Below are positions 55,309-64,000 of a stretch of DNA of 64,000 nt, one piece after another. Position numbers and translations under genes: made by a program. Position 1 is the first letter of the stretch; each line of letters opens with the position of its first letter. The notes under the pieces were generated by a model, which saw only the letters and a list, made by a program, of their open reading frames with translations, did no database searches and was not told the DNA's origin. The stretch comes from Algoriphagus boritolerans DSM 17298 = JCM 18970 (lineage in GTDB: Bacteria > Bacteroidota > Bacteroidia > Cytophagales > Cyclobacteriaceae). Location of the stretch: contig NZ_FNVR01000003.1 of the NCBI RefSeq assembly GCF_900108085.1, positions 248,001 through 312,000 of the forward strand. The letters are read 5' to 3'.

Positions 55309-55343
55309 AAAAGTCCGACCAGGAAACACCCCGGTCGGACTTT
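55309..55343 (-). terminator. Terminator after xylA
   Basis: AAGTCCGACC / GGTCGGACTT perfect 10-bp stem with a T run on the minus strand, 21 bases after the xylA stop. It separates the xylose operon from the HTCS gene. Confidence 0.88.
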
Positions 55344-55363
55344 ACAATTCAAACGGATTGATT

Positions 55364-56677
55364 TTAAATAAATCGATTAATCAGATTTTCGAAATATTCT
55401 TGTTTACCACTGATTTGGGCAGGTTCACCTACTTCGAAAGCATAGTTTCTAAGATCTTCCAAAGTCAGTTTTCCCTCTTCAAAAGCTTTGCCTTTCCCCG
55501 AATCAAAACTTGCATAGCGATTCTTTCTTCTTTCGAGGTAATCAGATTTTTCGAGGATATCACTTGCGATCAGCATTCCTCTGGCAAAGGCATCCATAGA
55601 TCCGATATGAGCCAGGAATAGATCTTCAGGATCGGTCGAGTTTCTACGGATTTTGGCATCAAAGTTAACTCCGCCACCTTTGATCCCGCCTGAAGTCAAG
55701 ATCACTAGCATGGATTCTGCCAGCTCTTGAAGGTTTAATGCAAACTGATCGGTATCCCATCCATTTTGGTAGTCACCTCTGTTGGCATCGATGCTTCCGA
55801 GCATGTCAGCATCAGCAGCTACCTGAAGCTCGTGCTGGAATGTGTGTCCTGCAAGTGTGGCATGATTGACTTCGATGTTCAATTTGAAGTCCCTATCCAA
55901 GCCAAAGTGTCTCAAGAAACCAATCACTGTAGCCGAATCATAATCGTATTGATGCTTGGTAGGCTCCATGGGCTTGGGCTCAATGAAGAAAGTACCCTTG
56001 AAGCCGTTCTTTCTCGCATAATCTCTGGCCAAAGTCAGGAATTTCGCCAAATGCTCTGTCTCCCGCTTCATGTCGGTATTCAGTAAAGACATGTAGCCTT
56101 CTCTACCTCCCCAGAACACGTAATTCTCACCGCTCAATTTGATGGTAGCGTCCAGGGCATTTTTTACTTGAGTACCGGCAAAAGCCAACACATCAAAGTT
56201 GGGGTTGGTCGAAGCACCATTCATGTAGCGTGGATTGCTGAATACGTTTGCGGTACCCCAAAGCAATTTGGTACCTGAAGCTTTTTGGTGCTCCAAGGCA
56301 TAATCAGTGATGATTTGTATCCGCTTCTCATACTCAGCCAAACTTGACCCTTCTTCGATTAAATCGATATCGTGAAAGCAATAATAATTTACGCCGATTT
56401 TGTTGATAAACTCGAAAGCCGCATCCATTTTGTCTTTTGCCCGCTGAATCGGATCAGGATTGGCATCCCAAGGATGCACGATCGTTCCCGGTCCAAACGG
56501 GTCTCCACCCGTACCACAGAAGGAATGCCAGTAGGCGATGGCAAATTTGAAATGCTCCTTCATGGTTTTGCCGGCGATGATACGGTTTTCGTCGTAATAG
56601 CGGAAAGCCATTGGATTGTCACTTTCTTTCCCTTCAAATGGGATTTTGCCGATGTTTGGGAAATAGGTCTTAGCCAT
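55364..56677 (-). CDS. xylA: Xylose isomerase
   Basis: 437 aa, the class II size. Motifs: [13 protein letters not shown] (active His and Asp), [16 protein letters not shown] (metal Glu and catalytic Lys), [14 protein letters not shown] and the [16 protein letters not shown] metal site. It converts D-xylose to D-xylulose in the cytosol. It is the last gene of the operon symporter-xylB-xylA, 35 bases after xylB, and is followed by a strong terminator. Confidence 0.97.
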   Translation of the reverse strand: MAKTYFPNIGKIPFEGKESDNPMAFRYYDENRIIAGKTMKEHFKFAIAYWHSFCGTGGDPFGPGTIVHPWDANPDPIQRAKDKMDAAFEFINKIGVNYYCFHDIDLIEEGSSLAEYEKRIQIITDYALEHQKASGTKLLWGTANVFSNPRYMNGASTNPNFDVLAFAGTQVKNALDATIKLSGENYVFWGGREGYMSLLNTDMKRETEHLAKFLTLARDYARKNGFKGTFFIEPKPMEPTKHQYDYDSATVIGFLRHFGLDRDFKLNIEVNHATLAGHTFQHELQVAADADMLGSIDANRGDYQNGWDTDQFALNLQELAESMLVILTSGGIKGGGVNFDAKIRRNSTDPEDLFLAHIGSMDAFARGMLIASDILEKSDYLERRKNRYASFDSGKGKAFEEGKLTLEDLRNYAFEVGEPAQISGKQEYFENLINRFI

Positions 56678-56712
56678 AGTTCTCTTGGTTATTTAGGTAA
56701 ATAGGTTTTGAT

Positions 56713-58221
56713 TTAACCGGCCAAACCGGATTTTAGTAATTCATTTAACTTCTTTTCCCACTGTGCATAGGCATCCAGGTAAGGTTGGCTAAAGTTTGGA
56801 TTGGGTTCGAGGGTTTCGAGAAGACTCAATCCTTCAAAGGCTTCACTTTCAGAAGCAAATACTCCAGCCCCAATTCCGGCACCTCTCGCAGCTCCCTGAG
56901 CACCATCGGTGTCATAGAGTTCCAGATTGACGTTATTCATCTGGACAAAGGTCTTTCTGAATAATGGGCTCAAAAACATGTTTGCTTTTCCGGCCTTTAC
57001 GGTTTTGAGATTCATTCCCATATCTTTCATGATTCTGAAGCCATAGGTCAAGGAAGCGACAATCCCTTCTTGGGCTGCGCGGACGACGTGCTTTTTATCA
57101 TGTTTCAGCAAATCCAAACCAAGCAGATGAGCCCCAACAGGTTTATTTTGCATGATTCGTTCGACTCCGTTCCCAAAAGGAATAAAAGTCAACCCCTCCG
57201 AGCCGATAGGCGCTCCACCTCCCATTGTATTCATTTCTTCATAGGATATCCATTTTCCTCCCATGATTTTTTTGAGCCAGGAATTGAGAATTCCGGTACC
57301 ATTTACACAAAGTAAGACGCCATAGGAAGGACTTTTCTTTGAATGGTTTACGTGAACAAAAGTATTCACTCTGGAGTGTGGATCGTAAAGCGGAGCATCA
57401 CATACACCATAGACTGTTCCTGAGGTTCCGGCGGTAGTTGCGAGTTCTCCGGGCTTTAATACTTGTAGGGAAAACGCATTGTTTGGCTGATCCCCTGCCC
57501 GATAGGATATCGGAACGCCAACTTCAATTCCTGTTTCCCTTGCTCCTTCGGCACTTACCTTTCCCTGAATAGAAAAAGAAGGCGCAGCTTTAGGAATCCA
57601 GTCTTTGGGGATTTCCATCTGCGTCAGAAGCTTTTCACTCAACCCGTTTTCTTTGAAGTCCCAAAATATACCTTCCGACAGACCAGTCTCTGAAGTGACG
57701 ATCTCTCCACTCAGTTTCATGGCAATGAAATCACCCGGAAGCATGATTTTGTGGATTTTTGCGGCAATCTCAGGTTGGTTTTCGATCACCCATCGAAGCT
57801 TTGATGCCGTAAAATTCCCCGGGGAATTCAGCAAATGCGGAAGGCAATAGTCTTTTCCTAATCCTTGAAAGGCTCTTTCACCAATTTCAACAGCACGGCT
57901 GTCGCACCAGATGATCGAAGGACGCAGTACCTTCTGATCTTTGTCCACACAGACCAATCCGTGCATCTGGTAGGCGATGCCGATTCCTTTTAGTTCGCCA
58001 TTTTTGACTTGCGCTTTTTGACAGACAAAAGCAATGGTCTCTTTGACATAGGTCCACCACATCTCCGGATCCTGTTCGGCCCAGCCGGTCTGAGGTGCAT
58101 TGATGGGCATTTCCTCCTCGGGAAATGCTTTGGAAGCAATAGACTTGCCTGTACTCGCATCCAGCAAAGAAGCCTTTACCGAGGAACTGCCGATGTCAAG
58201 TCCTAGAAGTAATTTTCTCAT
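56713..58221 (-). CDS. xylB: Xylulokinase (FGGY family)
   Basis: 502 aa from ATG 58221; the frame extends five codons upstream, but that would overlap the symporter stop and the family starts at MRKLLLGLDIGSSS. Two actin-like FGGY domains: phosphate loop LGLDIGSSSVKA, catalytic Asp in YRAGDQPNN (near 242), ATP-site TTAGTSGTVYG. It phosphorylates D-xylulose to xylulose-5-phosphate for the pentose phosphate pathway. It sits between the symporter gene (8 bases) and xylA. Confidence 0.93.
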   Translation of the reverse strand: MRKLLLGLDIGSSSVKASLLDASTGKSIASKAFPEEEMPINAPQTGWAEQDPEMWWTYVKETIAFVCQKAQVKNGELKGIGIAYQMHGLVCVDKDQKVLRPSIIWCDSRAVEIGERAFQGLGKDYCLPHLLNSPGNFTASKLRWVIENQPEIAAKIHKIMLPGDFIAMKLSGEIVTSETGLSEGIFWDFKENGLSEKLLTQMEIPKDWIPKAAPSFSIQGKVSAEGARETGIEVGVPISYRAGDQPNNAFSLQVLKPGELATTAGTSGTVYGVCDAPLYDPHSRVNTFVHVNHSKKSPSYGVLLCVNGTGILNSWLKKIMGGKWISYEEMNTMGGGAPIGSEGLTFIPFGNGVERIMQNKPVGAHLLGLDLLKHDKKHVVRAAQEGIVASLTYGFRIMKDMGMNLKTVKAGKANMFLSPLFRKTFVQMNNVNLELYDTDGAQGAARGAGIGAGVFASESEAFEGLSLLETLEPNPNFSQPYLDAYAQWEKKLNELLKSGLAG

Positions 58222-58229
58222 AATAATTA

Positions 58230-59873
58230 TTACCAAAATATAGTGTAAAGTCCTGCAATGATTCCAGCGATCAAAATAGCACCGATTTTGAACCCTGTAC
58301 TCGTTTTGAATAGCTCTGCGTTGATTTCGATGCTGTTTGGATGATCTTTTCCTTTGCCTTCAACCAAACTGATAAGGATCATCAAAGCTGCCAAAACCAA
58401 GAATACCACGCCCATTCGATCCAGGAATGGCAGGGCTGGAAAGATGATTTTCAGCACTACCGAAAGCGGGATACTCAACGCTGCACCCACCAGGGCGGCG
58501 TTGGAAGTGGTCTTTTTCCAGAACACCCCAAAGAAGAAAATCGCAAATACACCCGGACTGATAAATCCGGTGTACTCCTGAATAAACTGAAATGCCTGAT
58601 CCAATTGACCTAAAGCAGGTGCCACAATCGCGGCGATGACAAATGCCACCACAGCAGTGATTCGGCCTACACGAACCTGACTGGTTTCAGAGGCCCCTTT
58701 ACCAAAATACTTGCTGTAAATATCCATGGTAAAAATGGTAGAAGTACTGTTGGCCATGGAAGCAAGTGAAGATACAATCGCTGCGGTCAAGGCTGCAAAT
58801 GCCAAGCCTTTCAAGCCAGTAGGCAAAACTTGAAGCAAGGTCGGATAAGCGCGGTCCGATTTGATTATCCCGGTCACCGGATCTTTCATAGATTCGATAA
58901 ATCCGGTATCAATGCTGTTGTTGACTATTACTAAGGCAGCTATTCCCGGCACGACCACGATCAATGGCATGAGAAGCTTCAGAAAACCCGCGAAAATCAT
59001 CCCTTTCTGTGCTTCATCCAGGCTCTTTGCTGCCAAAGCACGCTGGGTGATGTATTGATTGAAACCCCAATAACTTAAGTTGGTGATCCACATCCCTCCG
59101 ATCAAAACTGAAAGCCCCGGAAGGTCTCCATAGGCATCGCGGGTCCCTCCTTTTCCGTCGGGAATCATCATTTCACCCTCACTCAGGATCATGGAAAAGT
59201 GTCCGGGCACTTCCTTTCTCAGGATACCCAAACCTTCCCAAGCATTCCCGCTGCCTACCATCTGCAAGGCAATATAAGTCGTCGCCAAGCCCCCTGCGAT
59301 CAGAAAAACCACCTGTACCACATCTGTCCAAGCCACGGCTTTAAGCCCACCATAGATGGAATAGATCATGGCAAAAAGGGCCAATCCTACTATCCCATAG
59401 GTCATGGGTACATTCAGGATGGTATTCAAGCTGAGCGCCCCGAGGTACAATACTGAAGTCAGGTTTACAAATACATACAACAATAGCCAAAAAACTGCCA
59501 TCGTCGTCCGCACACGGGTATCGTATCTGTCCAGCAGGAAACCGGGCATGGTATAAATCCCCTTTTTCATGTAGATCGGCAGAAAGAAGATCGCCACTAC
59601 CAAAAGCGTCGCCGCTGCCATCCACTCGTAGGTGGAAATAGCGAGGCCCAGCGCAAAGCCTGAACCTGACATTCCGATGAATTGCTCTGCGGAAATGTTG
59701 GAAGCAATGAGTGAAGCACCCACAGCCCACCAAGGAAGCGCTTTTGAGGCCAAGAAGTAATCCGAAGAGTTTTTGACGTGGCCTTTTTTCTCTCTTGAGA
59801 CAAAAATGCCCATTCCTATGATAAGGAAACAGTAGCCAAAGAAGACTATTAAATCAATTGGTTCTAATAGCAT
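58230..59873 (-). CDS. Sodium/sugar symporter (SSS family), likely xylose
   Basis: 547 aa with about fourteen membrane helices, SGLT/SSS layout. GYCFLIIGMGIFVSREKKGH, LASKALPWWAVGASLIASN and GGLKAVAWTDVVQ are signature segments of this group, with Na+ site residues present. First gene of the xylose operon, so xylose or a xylo-oligosaccharide is the likely substrate imported across the inner membrane. Glucose or galactose cannot be excluded. Confidence 0.88.
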   Translation of the reverse strand: MLLEPIDLIVFFGYCFLIIGMGIFVSREKKGHVKNSSDYFLASKALPWWAVGASLIASNISAEQFIGMSGSGFALGLAISTYEWMAAATLLVVAIFFLPIYMKKGIYTMPGFLLDRYDTRVRTTMAVFWLLLYVFVNLTSVLYLGALSLNTILNVPMTYGIVGLALFAMIYSIYGGLKAVAWTDVVQVVFLIAGGLATTYIALQMVGSGNAWEGLGILRKEVPGHFSMILSEGEMMIPDGKGGTRDAYGDLPGLSVLIGGMWITNLSYWGFNQYITQRALAAKSLDEAQKGMIFAGFLKLLMPLIVVVPGIAALVIVNNSIDTGFIESMKDPVTGIIKSDRAYPTLLQVLPTGLKGLAFAALTAAIVSSLASMANSTSTIFTMDIYSKYFGKGASETSQVRVGRITAVVAFVIAAIVAPALGQLDQAFQFIQEYTGFISPGVFAIFFFGVFWKKTTSNAALVGAALSIPLSVVLKIIFPALPFLDRMGVVFLVLAALMILISLVEGKGKDHPNSIEINAELFKTSTGFKIGAILIAGIIAGLYTIFW

Positions 59874-59962
59874 GGAGATAGGTTGATTGAGGATTTTAGG
59901 TAAAGTTGGGGTCTTGTAGTTTAAATTTTACAAATTAAGGTCGTTAAAGATAAGAGTTTGAT

Positions 59963-59976
59963 GCAAACGTCTGCAC
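59963..59976 (-). promoter_or_regulatory. LacI-type palindrome, candidate operator of the xylose operon
   Basis: TGCAAACGTCTGCA, a near-perfect 14-bp palindrome with the central CG step of LacI-family operators, 90 bases before the symporter start. A TATCTTTA box lies ten bases downstream on the minus strand and could be the -7 element, so a bound repressor would block it. No LacI-type gene is in the window. Confidence 0.5.
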
Positions 59977-59998
59977 AAAAAAATAAAGTTGGTCTTAT

Positions 59999-60802
59999 TT
60001 ATTCGAAAATTCCGGAAAGTGGCTCCCATTCTTCAGTAGAAAATTCTAAGGAATCGACTTTTTCCAAATAACTAATTCCTGTCACATTCGATACCCAAAC
60101 TTGATCAGCTCTCAATAGGTCATTTGGACTAAATACACCTTCGTTGATCAGCCTTGGGATTTTTGTCAGAATTGCCCTCCGGCCTATCCCGTCGATTCCC
60201 CCACAAGTCAAGGCAGGGGTAAAGACCTTTTTCCCCTTTCTCCAGAAAATAGTAGCAGCACTTGCCTCGGCTACCTTTCCTGAATAGTCCAGCAGAATCA
60301 GCTCATCCAAGTCCCGCTCGATACGCTCCTTGGCAGCCATCACGTAGGGAAGCGAATTGAGCGTTTTGAATCGACTCCAGGGATAAGGAAAAAGTGCTAC
60401 ACCTTCCGAAAAGGAGGATGTACGTTTGACTTTCGGAGGAAAAGTCAAATCCTGAACATGGAGCGTTTGGTGGGTTAGGTCAATTTCGGGAGTATATTTC
60501 CCTGATCCAGCCCGAAAAATATTAAGACGAACTCGAAGCTTTTTCCCTCCGAAATTATTTAAAAGCCATTTTTCCAGTCTTAAAAATACCGTGCCTTCAG
60601 CATCCATTTTTAGGACCTCAATTCCACCAAATAGGCGATCCCGATGAAAATCGAAAAATCGGATTTTGCTCCCGTCAAAAACTAGAGTCTCGAATATACC
60701 GTCTCCAAAGTTCATGGCTCGGTTTGGGATTGGAAAATCAGTTGCCTTTTCCCATTCCGAATTTTCCGGATTCCAGCTAAAGATTGTATCAATTTCGCTC
60801 AT
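59999..60802 (-). CDS. Class IV aminotransferase (PabC/IlvE-like)
   Basis: 267 aa, fold-type IV PLP enzyme. FGDGIFETL near residue 33, the PLP Lys in LPYVMAAKERI (near 160), GKVAEASAATIFW and NVTGISYL are typical. The length and the motif LNSLPYVMAAKE are compatible with aminodeoxychorismate lyase (PabC, folate synthesis) or a branched-chain/D-amino acid aminotransferase; sequence alone does not decide. Divergent from sdaAB; ends just before the xylose-operon promoter. Confidence 0.8.
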   Translation of the reverse strand: MSEIDTIFSWNPENSEWEKATDFPIPNRAMNFGDGIFETLVFDGSKIRFFDFHRDRLFGGIEVLKMDAEGTVFLRLEKWLLNNFGGKKLRVRLNIFRAGSGKYTPEIDLTHQTLHVQDLTFPPKVKRTSSFSEGVALFPYPWSRFKTLNSLPYVMAAKERIERDLDELILLDYSGKVAEASAATIFWRKGKKVFTPALTCGGIDGIGRRAILTKIPRLINEGVFSPNDLLRADQVWVSNVTGISYLEKVDSLEFSTEEWEPLSGIFE

Positions 60803-60967
60803 AAATATGTCCGTATTCGATCAAAAATGAAATTTGTTCAATGAGGAGAGTGTTAAAAGTAGTAAACAAAACCACGTTTATAGCCTTAAAATGCCGAAAG
60901 AAAGCGAAAAATAACTTATTCTTGAGATCTTAATCGTGTTAGCACTAATATTGGACAAAAGGGGTTT

Positions 60968-61645
60968 ATGGCAAATAAAAGTAGCGTGTTTGATATGATT
61001 GGTCCGGTGATGATAGGGCCTTCTTCCTCGCATACCGCCGGAGTGGTACGGATCGCAAGGGCAGCCATTCGGATTTTGGGTGGGTCGCCTGACAGCGCAG
61101 CTATTACTTTTTACAATTCTTTTGCCCGAACTTACGAAGGACATGGCAGTGATCGGGCTATCCTAGGAGGCTTGATGGATTTCAGGACTGACGATGCCAG
61201 GATCAAGAATGCTTTGGAAATTGCCGCTGAAAAAGGTTTAACCTATAAATTCAAGTCAATTGGAAATTCATCCATTCACCATCCAAATACAATCAAACTA
61301 AATCTTAAAAAAGGTGATAAACAGATCGAAGTGGTGGGTGAAAGTCTCGGAGGAGGAGTAATCAACATTGCTGAACTGGATGGGTTTACTGCCAATTTCT
61401 CGGCCTCAAATCACACCCTGATTATCAAAGCGGCTGATATTTCGGGTGCGATTGCTTTTATTTCAGGTGTAATAGCACAGGAAAAAACCAACATTGCAAC
61501 CATGTCAGTTTCCAGGAAAGGTAAAAACGATATAGCGTGTCATGTCATCGAAATGGATTCTGGTATCCGTGAGATCACCACTCAATATTTAAAATCACTT
61601 CCATGGGTATCTGATTTGATTTATATTCCAGACATTGATCTATAA
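60968..61645 (+). CDS. sdaAB: L-serine dehydratase, iron-sulfur type, beta subunit
   Basis: 225 aa. N-terminal beta-barrel domain with SVFDMIGPVMIGPSSSHTAG (substrate-binding SSSHTAG) and a C-terminal ACT domain (about 155-225, EKTNIATMSVSRKG). With the alpha subunit, which holds the 4Fe-4S cluster and is not in this window, it deaminates L-serine to pyruvate in the cytosol. Translation ends six bases before repeat copy C. A split two-gene enzyme as in Bacteroidota and Firmicutes. Confidence 0.93.
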   Translation: MANKSSVFDMIGPVMIGPSSSHTAGVVRIARAAIRILGGSPDSAAITFYNSFARTYEGHGSDRAILGGLMDFRTDDARIKNALEIAAEKGLTYKFKSIGNSSIHHPNTIKLNLKKGDKQIEVVGESLGGGVINIAELDGFTANFSASNHTLIIKAADISGAIAFISGVIAQEKTNIATMSVSRKGKNDIACHVIEMDSGIREITTQYLKSLPWVSDLIYIPDIDL

Positions 61646-61650
61646 ACCAC

Positions 61651-61862
61651 TTAAACCCGAAATATGCATTAGCAATTCTATTGCGGCCGGTAATTGCTTC
61701 AAAATCAGTTAGTACTTAGCTGTTTTGTCCCGATAGGTATCGGGATCAACCTAGCGGTGCTATCCCTCAGTTTCCAAACAGCCTGATTTTATTGCACTTA
61801 CTGTCCTTTCCGATATTCATCGGGACAGGCTATAACGAAACCTAAGGCATAGTCCACGTTAA
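61651..61862. repeat. Dispersed MITE-like repeat, copy C
   Basis: Third copy, 212 bp. Left end TTAAACCCGAAATATGCATTAG and right end CCTAAGGCATAGTCC-ACGTTAA are inverted relatives of each other. Central TGTCCCGATAGGTATCGGGATCA and CGATATTCATCGGGACAGGC palindromes are intact. It starts six bases after the sdaAB stop and ends 27 bases before the TolC gene. Confidence 0.92.
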
Positions 61863-61888
61863 ACTAACTCCAACTAAACCAACGAAAT

Positions 61889-63244
61889 ATGAAGAAAATT
61901 TTTCTGGGAATTATACTTGTCATCAGTGCTTGCTCCTTCTCTCGTGCTCAAGATGGAAATGCATCACAAGCCTATGAACTTCAGACTTGCATCGATATAG
62001 CACTTGAAAACAACCTGACCCTAAGACGAACTTTGCTAAATCAAGGGATAGTCGAAGCTGATCTACTCGCCACCCAAGGTTCACGATTACCCAGCATTAC
62101 TGCTTTTGCCAGTTCCGGATATAGATGGGGTAGATCTATCAACCCTGTGACGAACTTGTTTGAAACTCGCCGAATCGGTAACATTAATACGCAGGTAAAT
62201 TCTAATATGCCCATTTTTAATGGTTTCCAGATAACCAATTCAATTGCACAGGCAAGGAAAAATTATGAATCAGGCCAATTCTCACTTCAGGCAGCTGAAA
62301 ATGACATCACTTTAAACATAATTAATCTATTTATTGATGTCGTTTTTAACAGAGAACAATTAAAAATTGCTGAGAATCAATTAAAAACCACAACAGATCA
62401 GTTTTCCAGGACTAAAGCTCTGGTTGAGGCGGGCTCTCTGCCACTCTCTGATCAATTGGATTTACAATCTCAAAACGCAACCAACCAAGTAAATCTTATC
62501 AATGCTCAAAACGGATTACGTCTTGCCAAACTCGCTTTGTCCCAAGCAATGGTAATCCCCTTCACCGATGATTTTGACGTCGTTGAGCCTGATTATGAGG
62601 TCAGTGAACAAGAGTTGGCCTCGGACGATCCTTCTGAAATCTACGAGATTGCTGTGAGCATCCTTCCTCAAATCAAGGCTGCTGAAGCGGATGTGGAAAG
62701 TGCAGAATACGGCGTAAAGATTGCCAAAGGTTCTTTTATGCCTTCACTCGGTGTGGGTGTAGCCATATTTTCCAACTACGTGGATCAGGCCTTCTTAAAG
62801 GGCACTTCAGAGATAATTCCTTTTAGGACTCAAATTGACAATAACCTGTCCCAATCAGCCAACCTTCAACTTTCTATTCCAATCTTTTCTCAATTCAGTA
62901 ACAAAGCGAATCTTCAACGGGCAAAAGTTCAAAAGCAGCTTGCAGAAGTAGCCGAGCAAGAAGCCAGAAATACCCTGAGACAACAAATTGAGACTGCTTT
63001 TACGCAGGCTTTGGCCGCGGAACAATCCTATGAGGCTTCCCTACTACAAGTAAAAAGTCTGGAAGAAACATTCCGGATCTCACAGCAACAATTTGACTTT
63101 GGAGCAATCAATTCAGTAGATTTTCAGGTCGCCCAGAATAATTTATTTAATGCGCAAGCTGATCTGATTAACGCAAAATATTCTTACATCTTCAGAGTAA
63201 AAGTGCTGGACTTTTACCTTGGTAACCCCTTAAACTTAAACTAA
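61889..63244 (+). CDS. TolC-family outer-membrane efflux channel
   Basis: 451 aa. Signal peptide about 1-20 (ISACSFSRAQ), then two TolC/OEP repeats of paired beta strands and very long helices (LDLQSQNATNQVNLINAQNG ~, QQQFDFGAINSVDFQVAQNN). It forms the trimeric tunnel of a tripartite exporter. The adaptor gene starts three bases after its stop, so the operon continues out of the window. Substrate unknown. Confidence 0.92.
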   Translation: MKKIFLGIILVISACSFSRAQDGNASQAYELQTCIDIALENNLTLRRTLLNQGIVEADLLATQGSRLPSITAFASSGYRWGRSINPVTNLFETRRIGNINTQVNSNMPIFNGFQITNSIAQARKNYESGQFSLQAAENDITLNIINLFIDVVFNREQLKIAENQLKTTTDQFSRTKALVEAGSLPLSDQLDLQSQNATNQVNLINAQNGLRLAKLALSQAMVIPFTDDFDVVEPDYEVSEQELASDDPSEIYEIAVSILPQIKAAEADVESAEYGVKIAKGSFMPSLGVGVAIFSNYVDQAFLKGTSEIIPFRTQIDNNLSQSANLQLSIPIFSQFSNKANLQRAKVQKQLAEVAEQEARNTLRQQIETAFTQALAAEQSYEASLLQVKSLEETFRISQQQFDFGAINSVDFQVAQNNLFNAQADLINAKYSYIFRVKVLDFYLGNPLNLN

Positions 63245-63247
63245 ACC

Positions 63248-64000
63248 ATGGCTACCAAAAAGCCCAATAAACTCTTGTATTACCTACTCGGTGCAGTAGG
63301 TCTCATCATTCTTATTGCCGTGATTGGCAGATCCGCAGGTTGGATTGGAGGAGTGAAAGAAAAAGAAGTGGAATTTGCCACTGCCAAGAAAACGACCATC
63401 ATCGAAAAGGTAAGTGCTTCGGGAGAAATTCAACCCGAGGTCGAAGTCAAACTTTCTCCTGATGTAGCCGGTGAAATCATCGAGTTGAATGTGGCAGAAG
63501 GAGATTCAGTCGAAATGGGCAGGCTTTTGGTCAAAATCCGTCCCGATAACTTTGTGTCCGCACTCGAAAGAGCCCGTGCAAACTTAAATCAGCAAATGGC
63601 CAACTTGGCCCAAACCCGGGCGGCCCTTCAGCGTTCAGAAGCACAGTTTACTCAGGCTGAACTCAACTTCAACAGACAAAAAGGGCTCTATGAGCAAAAG
63701 GTAATTTCTGACGCCGATTTTGAAACTGCCCGCACAAATTTCATTTCGGCTGAGAAAGATCTCGAAGCTGCAAAACAGAACGTAATCGCTTCAGAATTTA
63801 TCGTAAAAAGCTCCCAGGCATCCGTCAATGAAGCAGCAGAAAACCTCAGACTGACCAATGTCAATTCTCCGGTGTCAGGAATCGTTTCCAGTCTGTTGGT
63901 AGAGCAAGGCGAACGCGTGGTAGGAACCCAGCAAATGGCCGGAACGGAAATGATGACCATCGCTGACCTTTCCAGAATGGAAGTCCGAGTGGATGTCAAC
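63248..64000 (+). CDS. Periplasmic adaptor (HlyD/MacA type), 3' end off window
   Basis: 251 codons from ATG 63248 to the right edge without a stop. One N-terminal membrane helix (about 10-30, YYLLGAVGLIILIAVIG), lipoyl half-motif ending KLSPDVAGEIIELNVAEGDSV, a long coiled-coil hairpin (about 100-190) and the second lipoyl half (VNSPVSGIVSSLLVEQGERV) show an intact membrane-fusion protein. It links an inner-membrane pump, probably an ABC transporter of the MacB type or RND encoded next, to the TolC partner. Confidence 0.92.
   Translation, partial: MATKKPNKLLYYLLGAVGLIILIAVIGRSAGWIGGVKEKEVEFATAKKTTIIEKVSASGEIQPEVEVKLSPDVAGEIIELNVAEGDSVEMGRLLVKIRPDNFVSALERARANLNQQMANLAQTRAALQRSEAQFTQAELNFNRQKGLYEQKVISDADFETARTNFISAEKDLEAAKQNVIASEFIVKSSQASVNEAAENLRLTNVNSPVSGIVSSLLVEQGERVVGTQQMAGTEMMTIADLSRMEVRVDVN

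Noticed and set aside
1..64000. tRNA, rRNA, CRISPR array, prophage or insertion-sequence transposase
   Set aside because: No T-loop-like GGTTCGAATCC motifs, regular spaced repeats, phage structural genes or transposases were found by reading; a dedicated search such as tRNAscan or ISfinder could still find weak cases.

Overview
The window looks like chromosomal DNA of a Bacteroidota bacterium of the order Cytophagales, most like Cyclobacteriaceae (Algoriphagus-type). Supporting signs are a SusC/SusD pair with a hybrid two-component regulator, many Cys-lipobox lipoproteins, DUF2490, DUF6266 and DUF4369-TlpA proteins, weak ribosome binding sites, and short structured intergenic repeats typical of that group. 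Placement is inferred from protein style only. No rRNA, tRNA, CRISPR array or prophage was seen.

Layout. 1-5.8 kb: the 3' part of a SerB-like/SerA fusion, then a minus-strand sugar-nucleotide/glycosyltransferase trio (rmlB, UDP-glucuronate epimerase type, GT4), then proC. 6.2-11.5 kb: minus-strand tlpA-like lipoprotein, gatB, alaS. 11.9-17.0 kb: D-threonine-aldolase-type enzyme, cyclophilin, a tiny Lys-rich protein, a CNNM/CBS membrane protein and a TSUP permease.

17.2-24.3 kb is an accessory, partly decayed island. It holds a 5'-truncated DUF6266 gene, a C-terminal scrap of a type I restriction HsdS, an apparently intact toxin/antitoxin/SecB-like chaperone operon (TAC type) whose three genes overlap by ATGA, a 430-codon reading frame cut by one TAG, a PIN-like DUF4411/ImmA-IrrE pair, an XRE gene cut by one TAG, and a dense patch of structured repeats. 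The TAC operon is the most interesting intact system in the window.

24.3-35.8 kb: ordinary accessory and metabolic genes (DUF2490 porin-like protein with a partner, MATE pump, acyl-CoA ligase, acyl-CoA dehydrogenase, secreted and lipoproteins, alpha/beta hydrolase).

36.1-59.9 kb is a minus-strand plant-polysaccharide locus. In transcription order it is: sodium/sugar symporter, xylulokinase, xylose isomerase; HTCS regulator; GH5; SusC, SusD, surface glycan-binding protein, FG-GAP/ASPIC lipoprotein, GH9, SASA-type acetylesterase. Together these suggest capture and cutting of a beta-1,4-glucan backbone hemicellulose (xyloglucan, xylan or mixed glucan), deacetylation, and xylose catabolism. A 22-bp-spaced direct repeat upstream of susC and a LacI-type palindrome upstream of the xylose operon are candidate operators.

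60-64 kb: class IV aminotransferase, SdaAB, and the start of a TolC/adaptor efflux operon that runs off the right edge. A ~205-bp MITE-like repeat with inverted ends is present three times (15.8, 32.6 and 61.7 kb).
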